Shown piece by piece: positions 1-4,979 of a stretch of DNA of 6,142 nucleotides. This DNA is from Dehalococcoidia bacterium (lineage in GTDB: Bacteria; Chloroflexota; Dehalococcoidia; SM23-28-2). Position numbers and translations under genes: made by a program. Within the stretch, counting starts at the first letter, position 1. Each line of letters begins with the position of its first letter. The stretch spans positions 1 to 6,142 of the forward strand of contig JALHUG010000115.1 of assembly GCA_022866185.1 (NCBI GenBank), in the 5' to 3' direction. The notes under the pieces were generated by a model. The model was not told the origin of the DNA. It saw only the letters and a program-made list of their open reading frames with translations, and searched no databases.

Positions 1-412
1 GGAGAACGGCTACGACGAGGCCATCATGCTCACCGAGGACGGCCACGTCTCGGAGGGCAGCGGCGAGAACATCTTCATCGTCGAGGGCGGCCGCCTTATC
101 ACCCCGCCCGTCTGGTCCAACATCCTGGTGGGCATAACCCGCGACACAGCCATCACCCTGGCCCGCGAGGAGCTGGGCATCGAGACGATCGAGCGGCCGA
201 TCGACCGCAGCGAGCTGTACCTGGCCGACGAGTGCTTCATGACGGGCACGGCCGCTCACGTGACGCCGGTGATCGAGGTTGACCACCGGCCTGTGGGCGA
301 TGGCAAGCGGGGGCCGATCACTGCCGAGCTCCAGCGCCTCTACTTCGACGTAGTGTGCGGCAAGAACGCCAAATACGCCCACTGGTGCACACCCTGCCAC
401 ATCGCTAGATAG
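1..412 (+). CDS. ilvE: Branched-chain amino acid aminotransferase, C-terminal part (5' end outside window)
   Basis: This is the C-terminal 136 or so residues of a class IV (fold type IV) PLP aminotransferase. The enzyme interconverts Leu, Ile and Val with their 2-oxo acids using 2-oxoglutarate/glutamate in the cytoplasm. The frame is open from base 2 and the start lies upstream. Visible family landmarks, in order, are NGYDEAIML, then VSEGSGENIFIV (PLP-proximal Glu and Gly), GITRDT (cofactor phosphate loop), ELYLADECFMTGTAAHVTPV (substrate-side Thr-Ala) and a terminal KYAHW close to the normal family end. Two small deviations are His where many members have Glu (GTAAHVTP) and a slightly extended C-terminus ending WCTPCHIAR. 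The stop TAG overlaps the AGGAG that precedes the next gene, so the two are probably co-transcribed. The family is certain; BCAT rather than D-amino acid transaminase is supported by the EGSGENIF/GITRD pattern. Confidence 0.95.
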   Translation, partial: ENGYDEAIMLTEDGHVSEGSGENIFIVEGGRLITPPVWSNILVGITRDTAITLAREELGIETIERPIDRSELYLADECFMTGTAAHVTPVIEVDHRPVGDGKRGPITAELQRLYFDVVCGKNAKYAHWCTPCHIAR

Positions 413-435
413 GAGACGAAAGCATCGTCGCCCCG

Positions 436-1332
436 GTGATCTACCGTCCTGCCCGCCTGACCGGCACGGCCATCGGCGCCGCCATCGTCGCGCTGGCGCT
501 CCTCCTGGCGGCCCTGCTGATGGCTTTCGCCAGTTCCTGGGACATCTCGACGGCCAAATTCCTAGCCTTCGGGGTTGCCTTCCTCCTCCTCGCCCTGGCG
601 GCCATCTTTGCCTACTGGACCTGTTCCTGCTTCACCATGAGCTACGCCCTGGACGAGAAGGGCCTATCGATACGCTGGGGACTCGTCCGTCAGTTCATCC
701 CGTTGAGCCGAATCGAGCGGTGTGTTCCCGGCCGGGAGGTCCGCTTTCCCGAGATCCGAGGGATCAACTGGTGGGGACATCACGTGGGGCGAGCCAGCGC
801 GGCGGGCATCGGCGAGGTCCTCTTCTACTCCAGCCACCAGTCGCCCTGGGAGTTGATCTACGTCGTCACGTCATCTTGCTCCTATGCCATCTCGCCCGAG
901 AACAGCGTGCGCTTCACCACGGAGCTGCAGCGCCTTCAGCGCTCTCAAGCAGCCGCGGCGGAGGACGTGCCAGGCCAAAAGGCTGAGCATCCCCTGGTGG
1001 CGACCTACCCCTTCTGGCTGGACCGCTATGGCCAGGCCCTGGCTCTCGTCGCGGTGCTGGCCAACGTCGCCATCTTCGGCTTCGTCTTCGCCGTCTACCC
1101 TGGCCTGGCTGACCACCTGAACCTGGCCTTCCCACCCCTGGGCCAGACCGATCTCAGGCCAAAGCGGGAGGTGCTGCAGATTCCTGCCACCGCCTTCGCT
1201 CTGCTGGCGGTGAGCCTGGCCGCCGGCCTGGCCGTCCACCGGTGGGAGCGAGCCGCCTCCTACCTCCTTCTGGCGGGAGCCATCTTCCTCCAGGGACTCT
1301 TCCTGATTGCGGCCGCCATCGCCGTCACCTAG
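436..1332 (+). CDS. Five-helix membrane protein with bacterial PH domain
   Basis: This 298-residue membrane protein has two N-terminal hydrophobic segments (about residues 10-33 and 41-62), a soluble stretch (about 67-168) and three further segments (about 199-221, 247-267 and 272-296). The soluble part reads as a bacterial PH-like fold: a beta-strand rich opening (YALDEKGLSIRWGLVRQFIPL), the SRIERC turn, and a closing strand plus helix (SYAISPENSVRFTTELQRLQ), which is the usual end of bPH domains. Its molecular role is unknown; such domains sit at membranes. The start is uncertain. GTG at 436 is the first standard start, but it lies about 20 nt from the AGGAG at 411-415. An in-frame ATC at 424 sits at ideal spacing (8 nt) from that site, so either a rare ATC start or a base change from ATG is possible. 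The gene follows ilvE by only 11-23 nt, suggesting an operon. Confidence 0.8.
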   Translation: MIYRPARLTGTAIGAAIVALALLLAALLMAFASSWDISTAKFLAFGVAFLLLALAAIFAYWTCSCFTMSYALDEKGLSIRWGLVRQFIPLSRIERCVPGREVRFPEIRGINWWGHHVGRASAAGIGEVLFYSSHQSPWELIYVVTSSCSYAISPENSVRFTTELQRLQRSQAAAAEDVPGQKAEHPLVATYPFWLDRYGQALALVAVLANVAIFGFVFAVYPGLADHLNLAFPPLGQTDLRPKREVLQIPATAFALLAVSLAAGLAVHRWERAASYLLLAGAIFLQGLFLIAAAIAVT

Positions 1333-1354
1333 CCCGGGAGGCTGTTGACCTCCT

Positions 1355-1383
1355 GCTCGCCCTTCGACAAGCTCAGGGCGAGC
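1355..1383. repeat. Hairpin 1 of the element, perfect 9-bp stem
   Basis: GCTCGCCCT (1355-1363) pairs perfectly with AGGGCGAGC (1375-1383) around an 11-nt loop, TCGACAAGCTC. This arm resembles a dispersed intergenic repeat that I associate with Chloroflexota genomes (recalled, not searched). No U-tract follows, so it is not a standard intrinsic terminator. Confidence 0.8.
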
Positions 1384-1403
1384 GGCTTGAGGCGCCTACG
1401 CAT

Positions 1404-1440
1404 CTCCGCTCGTGGTGAGCCTGTCGAACCATGAGCGGAG
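1404..1440. repeat. Hairpin 2 of the element, 13-bp stem with one G-T pair
   Basis: CTCCGCTCGTGGT (1404-1416) pairs with ACCATGAGCGGAG (1428-1440) with a single G-T position. The 11-nt loop is GAGCCTGTCGA. This loop is complementary to the loop of hairpin 1 at 10 of 11 positions, so the two could form a kissing interaction in RNA or single-stranded DNA. Confidence 0.8.
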
Positions 1441-1474
1441 TCAATGGGTATTTCAACAGCCTCTCGCTTTCACG

Positions 1475-1581
1475 GACTGCGACGCCATCGTGGTGGGGGC
1501 CCGCCCTGCCGGCAGCACCCTGGCCCGCTTCTGCTCTCTGTTGCTCAACGTGGTCTGTTCCCTACTGAGGCCGGTGGGGAT
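1475..1581 (+). pseudogene. Remnant of the N-terminus of an FAD-dependent oxidoreductase
   Basis: Bases 1475-1531 encode DCDAIVVGARPAGSTLARF. This is a convincing first beta strand, glycine-rich turn (GARPAGS) and helix start of an FAD/NAD(P)-binding Rossmann fold, of the kind found in geranylgeranyl-reductase-like and aromatic monooxygenase-like flavoproteins. After that the frame degrades. In another frame, 1531-1581 reads LLSVAQRGLFPTEAGGD before TGA, which could be the continuation of helix 1 after a frameshift. The catalytic body is absent. The fragment begins about 12 bp after the MITE-like element. The first part is fairly clear; the frameshifted continuation is tentative. Confidence 0.5.
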
Positions 1582-1609
1582 TGACAACTCACCGTCATGG
1601 CAGTATACT
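1581..1609 (+). promoter_or_regulatory. lexA sigma-70 promoter
   Basis: TTGACA at 1581-1586 and TATACT at 1604-1609 are separated by exactly 17 bp. This matches the vegetative consensus in all six -35 positions and five of six -10 positions. Transcription should begin near 1616, inside the overlapping operator, about 36 nt before the lexA ATG. Confidence 0.85.
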
Positions 1610-1610
1610 T

Positions 1611-1630
1611 GTTCGACAGAACAGAAGTTC
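1611..1630 (+). promoter_or_regulatory. SOS (LexA) operator with three alternating half-sites
   Basis: GAAC-AGAA-GTTC at 1619-1630 fits the GAAC-N4-GTTC core of Gram-positive-type SOS boxes. The upstream GTTC-GACA-GAAC at 1611-1622 shares its GAAC half-site and makes a second, reverse-ordered palindrome. The site begins just after the -10 and covers the expected transcription start, a position suited to autorepression of lexA by steric block. Confidence 0.75.
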
Positions 1631-1651
1631 GCTGACATAAAGGAGGAGCGC

Positions 1652-2296
1652 ATGGCCAAAGACCTCTCATCCAAACAGCAGAGCATCCTCCGCTTCCTTC
1701 GCCAGTTCATCGAGGAGCACGACTATCCCCCCAGCATTCGCCAGATCCAGGATGGGTGCAGTATCAGCTCCACCTCGGTGGTCGACTACAACCTGAAGAA
1801 GCTGGAGGGCAGCGGCTACATCCGCCGCGACCGCGAGGTGTCGCGCGCCATCGAGCTCTTGGAGCGCGGCGGCCGCCGGCCGCGGACGGTGGCGGTGCCC
1901 ATCATCGGCCGGATCGCCGCTGGCCAGCCCATACCGGTGCCCACGGCCGACACCTGGAGCAACGTGGACTACGCGGAATCCATCGAGGTCACGCGCGACA
2001 TGGTCGGCGGTCGCGCCAACGTCTATGGTCTGCGGGTGAGGGGCACCTCCATGATCGACGCCCTGGTGAATGACGGCGATATCGTCCTCATGGAGGCCTC
2101 CAACACCGCCGATAACGGCGACATGGTGGCCGTGTGGCTCAAGCGGGAGCAGGAAGCCACCCTCAAGCGCTTCTACCAGGAGGGCGGCCGCATCCGCCTC
2201 CAGCCAGCCAACGAGGCCATGGCCCCCATCTACACCGACCCCGCCAACGTGGAGGTGCAGGGGAAGGTCCTGGGCGCTATCCGACCGCTGCGGTAG
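1652..2296 (+). CDS. lexA: LexA SOS repressor / S24 self-cleaving protease
   Basis: This is a transcriptional repressor of the SOS regulon that self-cleaves when stimulated by RecA-ssDNA filaments. It has 214 residues, a normal length. Residues 1-70 form the winged HTH DNA-binding domain (KQQSILRFLRQFI, PPSIRQIQ, ISSTSVVDYNLKKLEGSGYIRRD). The Ala90-Gly91 scissile bond sits in RIAAGQPIP. The S24 peptidase domain carries the nucleophile Ser133 in RGTSMIDALVNDGD and the general base Lys172 in EATLKRFY. Thr132 replaces the Asp often seen before the catalytic Ser. The ATG at 1652 is chosen because AAAGGAGGAG at 1639-1648 precedes it and because the frame upstream of it is oxidoreductase debris and repeat, not LexA. 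It has its own promoter and an SOS operator, implying autoregulation. No other SOS gene is visible beside it. Confidence 0.97.
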   Translation: MAKDLSSKQQSILRFLRQFIEEHDYPPSIRQIQDGCSISSTSVVDYNLKKLEGSGYIRRDREVSRAIELLERGGRRPRTVAVPIIGRIAAGQPIPVPTADTWSNVDYAESIEVTRDMVGGRANVYGLRVRGTSMIDALVNDGDIVLMEASNTADNGDMVAVWLKREQEATLKRFYQEGGRIRLQPANEAMAPIYTDPANVEVQGKVLGAIRPLR

Positions 2297-2361
2297 GCGC
2301 CTCCCTGAAGCGATGCCACAGTTCGCCCGCCGCGTGGCCCGTGCTTGACAAGACCGGTCAC

Positions 2362-2389
2362 TTGATGTGGTCGCTGAGGGTGCTAGAAT
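2362..2389 (+). promoter_or_regulatory. Promoter of the toxin-antitoxin cassette
   Basis: TTGATG (2362-2367), a 16-bp spacer and TAGAAT (2384-2389) form a promoter, strengthened by the extended -10 TG at 2381-2382. The start would be near 2396, leaving about 20 nt before the ATG at 2417. A better-looking TTGACA at 2345-2350 is 33 bp from this -10 and so cannot pair with it. Confidence 0.6.
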
Positions 2390-2396
2390 GTTAGCA
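2381..2396. promoter_or_regulatory. Palindromic operator candidate over the -10 of the cassette
   Basis: TGCTA (2381-2385) and TAGCA (2392-2396) form a perfect inverted repeat with a 6-bp spacer that covers the -10 box. A second palindrome, GACCGGTC, lies at 2352-2359 just upstream of the -35. Toxin-antitoxin operons are commonly autorepressed by the antitoxin or the complex, and this antitoxin has an HTH-like N-terminal domain, so these are reasonable binding sites. The function is inferred. Confidence 0.4.
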
Positions 2397-2416
2397 GAGC
2401 ATTGGGTGAAAGTCGC

Positions 2417-3103
2417 ATGAGGGACGGCACACGAGGGCAGAACGCTTGGCGTAGGCGCTTGTACCTGCCCGCATACGCCACGGCAGAGGCCGCTAGGTTT
2501 GCTCAGACGAAGCCTCACACAGTCGCCTACTGGCACTATGGCACGGGAACAAGGGTCGGCCCGGCGCTAGGCGCAAAGAAACGCTATTCTCCTCTCACGT
2601 ATCTGCAACTCGTCGAGGTTGCTTTCGTCGCCTCGTTTCGACAACGCGGAGTACCGCTTCAACGTATCAGGAAAGCGCGCGAGTACGTCGCCACGGTTTT
2701 CGGAGCCGAGTTCCCGTTCGCGGAATACAGATTCAAGACCGAAGGTGTTCATGTCCTGATGGATGCTGGAAGCGTTGATCCAGACTTCAGGGAGCTAATT
2801 GCCGCCGACGAAGCCGGGCAGATGGCGTGGGAAAGCATTCTGCTCGAGCGGTTCGAGCAGTTCGACTACGAAGAAGAACTGGCGGTTAGGTGGCATCTGC
2901 GGGGCAGGGATGTGCCGATCCTCATCGATCCACGCATTTCGTTTGGTGCCCCTGTTCTTGAAGGAACGGGCATCCCCACCTGGGTGCTAAAGGGCCGGTT
3001 TGAAGCCGGAGAAACGCTTGAAGAGATCGAGGACGACTTCGGCGTGCCTCAGCGGGATATCCTTTACGCGCTGGAGTTCGAATCTGTCAAGGTAGCGGCG
3101 TGA
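2417..3103 (+). CDS. Antitoxin with MerR-like HTH domain and C-terminal DUF433
   Basis: This is the probable antitoxin, neutralising the PIN-like toxin encoded immediately downstream and probably repressing the operon. It has 228 residues from ATG 2417. Residues about 18-92 look like a winged HTH of MerR type (YLPAYATAEAARFAQ, VAYWHYG, RYSPLTYLQLVEVAFVASFRQRGVPLQRIRKA). A middle linker (about 93-165) is acidic. Residues about 166-222 are a DUF433 domain (VPILIDPRISFGAPVLEGTG, IPTWVLKGRFEAGETLEEIE, then FGVPQRDILYALEFE), a domain typical of VapB-like partners. A TTG at 2402 would add five residues, but lies only about 6 nt from the predicted transcription start. Neither start has a clear ribosome site. 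Base composition falls here: hand counts on two 60-base lines give about 53% GC, against about 80% in one lexA line. This suggests acquisition between lexA and holA. Confidence 0.8.
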   Translation: MRDGTRGQNAWRRRLYLPAYATAEAARFAQTKPHTVAYWHYGTGTRVGPALGAKKRYSPLTYLQLVEVAFVASFRQRGVPLQRIRKAREYVATVFGAEFPFAEYRFKTEGVHVLMDAGSVDPDFRELIAADEAGQMAWESILLERFEQFDYEEELAVRWHLRGRDVPILIDPRISFGAPVLEGTGIPTWVLKGRFEAGETLEEIEDDFGVPQRDILYALEFESVKVAA

Positions 3104-3474
3104 CATTCTTCTTCGACCGAAACATCGGAAGAGCTGTCCCGAAAGCGCTCCGGGTCCTGGGACTCCCGGTGGAGTCCCACGATGAGCATTTCGCTCCTAA
3201 CACACATGACGACCAGTGGATGCCTACGGTCGGACGGGCCGGTTGGACTGTCATTGGCCACGACAAGAAGTTCCACGAGATTGACGTTGAGCTGCAAGCG
3301 ATCCGCGACCATCAAGTGGGCGTGTTCTACCTCTGGGGTGCCAATGCCAAGAGGTGGGATAAGGTGCGGCTCTTCGCGAAGGTCTATGACAAGATCGTCA
3401 CAGTTATTGAGAGTCAGCGGCCGCCGTTCATTTACCGCGTCCACAAGAGCGGTGCATTCAAGAAAGTCCTCTAG
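3100..3474 (+). CDS. PIN-like toxin (DUF5615 family), VapC-type
   Basis: This 124-residue protein is the likely ribonuclease-type toxin of a type II toxin-antitoxin pair. The fold signature is an opening strand with an acidic residue (TFFFDRNIG, Asp6), a helix and GLPVESHDEHF (Asp28), then NTHDDQWMPTVGRAGW (Asp37/Asp38) and WTVIGHDKKF (Asp55). These are the spaced acidic positions expected of the DUF5615 branch of PIN-like nucleases, which coordinate metal for RNA cleavage. GTG 3100 overlaps the antitoxin stop by 4 bp (GTGA), giving translational coupling and supporting the pair. The C-terminal half (about residues 75-124) is longer and more basic than in minimal members. RNase activity and target are not visible from sequence. 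The stop lies 38 bp from the convergent holA stop. Confidence 0.75.
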   Translation: MTFFFDRNIGRAVPKALRVLGLPVESHDEHFAPNTHDDQWMPTVGRAGWTVIGHDKKFHEIDVELQAIRDHQVGVFYLWGANAKRWDKVRLFAKVYDKIVTVIESQRPPFIYRVHKSGAFKKVL

Positions 3475-3512
3475 CGCCTCTGTCTAGGGTAACCTGCCCC
3501 CACCCACCGCAC

Positions 3513-4538
3513 TCACATCCTGGCCAGGTCGTGCACCAGTAGCTCCAGGGCCAGTCCTTCGTCGTAGTGGCCCCGCTTCACCCCAACATCGGCCTCCAGC
3601 AGCCGCCGATAGGCCGCCTTCAGGCGCGACAGCGAGTAGCGCTGAGCCTGATCGAGAATCTTCTGCAGAACGAACCCAGAGGTGACCCCCAATCGCTGGC
3701 CGATCTCCTGATTGGGGAGACCGGCCGTCATCAGCTCCCTGGCCTGGATGATGAGCCGGTACTGGCGAACCACCATAGCCAGAAGGTAGCCCCTTTCCAC
3801 TCCAGCCGTCGTCAGTTGGCGCAAGAGACGCAGGGCCACAGCCGCTCGCTTCTCGACGATGGCGTCCACCATGGCGAAGATGCTGACCTGGTGCGCCTCG
3901 CTGACCAGCGCCCTCACATCCGCCCCCTCGATGCGCCGGCCCTGAGCGTAGGCCGTCAGCTTCGCCAGCTCGCTGGCCAGCACCCACAGGTTGTTCCCCA
4001 CCAGGTCAGCCAGGAGGCGAGCCGCCGGCGGCGAGATGTCGATGCCCTGGTTCTGCGCTCGCTCCAGGATCCACTGAAGGACGGCCCCCGGCCGCAGCGG
4101 GCGGAACTCGCGCACCTGCCCTGCTGGCCTGAGGGCCTCCAACAGCGGATTCTCGCCCGAGACCTCCTCGTCCACTAGGACAAGCGTGGTCGTGTCCGGC
4201 ATCCGCTGGACATAGTCGGCCAGGCCCCGCCAGCGCTCCAAAGCCTCTGTGCTCGCGCCTCTGGCAGCGCGAGCGCCCCGCCGCGGCCGCTCCGGACGGT
4301 CGAACCGCTTCAGCAGGCCCTCCACCACCACCAGGCGATGAGCGCTCAGGAAGGGCATCGTGTCGCAGATGGCCATAAGCTGCTCTGGGCTGACCTCACG
4401 GCCATCGAGCACGTCCGTATTGACAGAAAGCATGCCGTCGGAGTCCAGCTCGCCCTTGATGCGAGCCAGCTCCTCCCGCAGAGAGAAGTCGTCGCGACCG
4501 AGGAACCGGTCCAGAATGGCATAGAGGACGTAAAGCAT
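3513..4538 (-). CDS. holA: DNA polymerase III, delta subunit
   Basis: This is the delta subunit of the clamp loader, which opens the beta sliding clamp during replication. It has 341 residues, normal for the family. The N-terminal degenerate AAA+ domain starts MLYVLY and continues GRDDFSLREELARIK; then come NTDVLDGREVSPEQLMAICDT, MPFLSAHRLVVVEGLL (about 61-76) and TLVLVDEEV (about 118-126). GNNLWVLASELAKLTAYAQG (about 181-200) is a hallmark of domain II, and the C-terminal collar domain runs from about residue 218. The ATG at 4538 is preferred because MLYVLY is the usual family beginning. In-frame ATG 4553 and TTG 4571 are alternatives, none with a good ribosome site, and the TTG lies in the loop of a GAGGG/CCCTC hairpin (4563-4576). 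Odd point: residues 7-13 (AILDRFL) interrupt the expected LYVLY-GRDDFS join. It is convergent with the toxin gene. Confidence 0.93.
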   Translation of the reverse strand: MLYVLYAILDRFLGRDDFSLREELARIKGELDSDGMLSVNTDVLDGREVSPEQLMAICDTMPFLSAHRLVVVEGLLKRFDRPERPRRGARAARGASTEALERWRGLADYVQRMPDTTTLVLVDEEVSGENPLLEALRPAGQVREFRPLRPGAVLQWILERAQNQGIDISPPAARLLADLVGNNLWVLASELAKLTAYAQGRRIEGADVRALVSEAHQVSIFAMVDAIVEKRAAVALRLLRQLTTAGVERGYLLAMVVRQYRLIIQARELMTAGLPNQEIGQRLGVTSGFVLQKILDQAQRYSLSRLKAAYRRLLEADVGVKRGHYDEGLALELLVHDLARM

Positions 4539-4665
4539 GGCCGCTGCGAGCATATACCAGGCGAGGGGCAACCCTCAATACCGAGAGCCCGCTGCTGCCG
4601 ATCCACAATGTTGCACGCTGGCTCCCCGCACCATCCCCGTTCATCCCCCAAGAAATGGGAAAACC

Positions 4666-4691
4666 TGTAACCGATTTTTCGCCTGAGCGTC
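4666..4691 (+). promoter_or_regulatory. Possible ECF-sigma-type promoter before the sensor region
   Basis: TGTAAC (4666-4671) and CGTC (4688-4691) are 16 bp apart, like the AAC-N16-CGT pattern of ECF sigma factors. A TATATA/TATAGT stretch (4693-4700) follows but has no convincing -35 at standard spacing on either strand. Either way, transcription would begin about 4698-4707, right at the start of the hairpin-rich leader. This is suggestive only. Confidence 0.25.
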
Positions 4692-4707
4692 CTATATAGT
4701 GAACCTA

Positions 4708-4851
4708 AAGGCAAACAAACCGCGGCTTCTGGCTGAAGACGTGCAGCCGCCCTGCGGCGGGCTTGCCTGGCACTCGCTCAGTGCATCCCGCCAAGGCCGA
4801 AAGGCCCCCGGCGCTGCCTCCGCGTCAGCCAACTGGCCGAGGCCAGACGCC
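4708..4851 (+). other. Hairpin-rich leader, candidate structured 5' UTR
   Basis: This non-coding stretch between the divergent holA and sensor genes holds several perfect pairings on the + strand: GGCAA 4710-4714 with TTGCC 4763-4767; GCGGCT 4722-4727 with AGCCGC 4745-4750; GGCGGG 4756-4761 with CCCGCC 4787-4792, enclosing GCACT/AGTGC (4770-4774/4780-4784); GGCC-GAAA-GGCC 4795-4806 with a GNRA tetraloop; and GCGT 4822-4825 with ACGC 4847-4850, enclosing CTGGC-CGAG-GCCAG (4833-4846). The first and third pairings overlap in sequence and exclude each other in part, which would suit a switch. No known riboswitch class is matched with confidence. GC-rich DNA forms such stems by chance, so comparative support is needed. 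Confidence 0.35.
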
Positions 4852-4868
4852 ATCTCGAAGGAAGAGCG

Positions 4869-4979
4869 GTGCCCACTATGTTCGGTCTGAGATCAGCGCG
4901 CGGGCAGGCTGTCCTGGCAAGCCTGGCGCTCATTCTGGTTCTTGCAGCCGTCGCCAGCGTGGCGTCCTGGAGTGTATAG
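4869..4979 (+). CDS. Short membrane-segment ORF ending in TAG, in frame with the sensor
   Basis: A 36-codon reading frame (GTG 4869; alternatively 33 codons from ATG 4878) encodes a basic start (LRSARGQ) followed by about 20 hydrophobic residues (AVLASLALILVLAAVASVAS), which is one transmembrane helix. AAGGAAG at 4858-4864 lies 4 nt before the GTG and favours that start. It stops at TAG 4977-4979, and the sensor ATG at 4980 follows immediately in the same frame. It could be a real membrane micropeptide, a translational-coupling leader, or the detached N-terminal anchor of the sensor. It is too short to assign to a family. Confidence 0.45.
   Translation: MPTMFGLRSARGQAVLASLALILVLAAVASVASWSV

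Larger units (their letters stand above)
1338..1463. mobile_element. 126-bp MITE-like element with 11-bp terminal inverted repeats
   Basis: GAGGCTGTTGA at 1338-1348 is the exact reverse complement of TCAACAGCCTC at 1453-1463. These ends enclose two hairpins and no coding sequence. The outer GGCTGTTGA-type end resembles termini of several transposase families, so this may be a non-autonomous element mobilised in trans. No clear target-site duplication is visible (CCCGG on the left, TCGCT on the right). It lies 5 bp after the stop of the membrane-protein gene and directly before a broken oxidoreductase fragment. The alternative is a REP/BIME-like palindromic repeat or bidirectional terminator. 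Confidence 0.6.

Noticed and set aside
1412..1651. In-frame 80-codon upstream extension of LexA
   Set aside because: It crosses the MITE-like repeat, the oxidoreductase remnant, the promoter and the SOS operator; the ATG at 1652 has a strong ribosome site and gives a normal-length LexA.
2345..2350. Perfect TTGACA upstream of the antitoxin
   Set aside because: No -10 hexamer lies at 15-19 bp; the nearest good one is 33 bp away and pairs better with TTGATG at 2362.
1667..2536. 289-codon open frame on the - strand opposite lexA
   Set aside because: It is antisense to an unmistakable lexA, has low-complexity content typical of GC-rich shadow frames, and shows no family motif.
3475..3512. Terminator between the convergent toxin and holA genes
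   Set aside because: The 38-bp gap shows no convincing stem followed by a T-run in either direction.
3484..3987. 167-codon - strand frame overlapping holA in another frame
   Set aside because: It is glycine/arginine-rich shadow sequence; the holA frame carries all the conserved motifs.
3567..4178. 203-codon + strand frame opposite holA
   Set aside because: It is a shadow of holA with no recognisable domain or ribosome site.
4708..4767. Resemblance to a c-di-GMP-I riboswitch (GGCAAAC, later GACGTGCAGCC and TTGCC)
   Set aside because: The central GAAA-capped helix is missing from its expected place, the GACGCAAAGCC core is altered, and the second helix and its receptor are not found, so the match is too weak to call.
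4795..4850. Partial resemblance to cobalamin or c-di-AMP riboswitch segments (CCGGCGCTGCC; GTCAGCCAAC)
   Set aside because: Only short fragments agree and the defining conserved boxes are absent.
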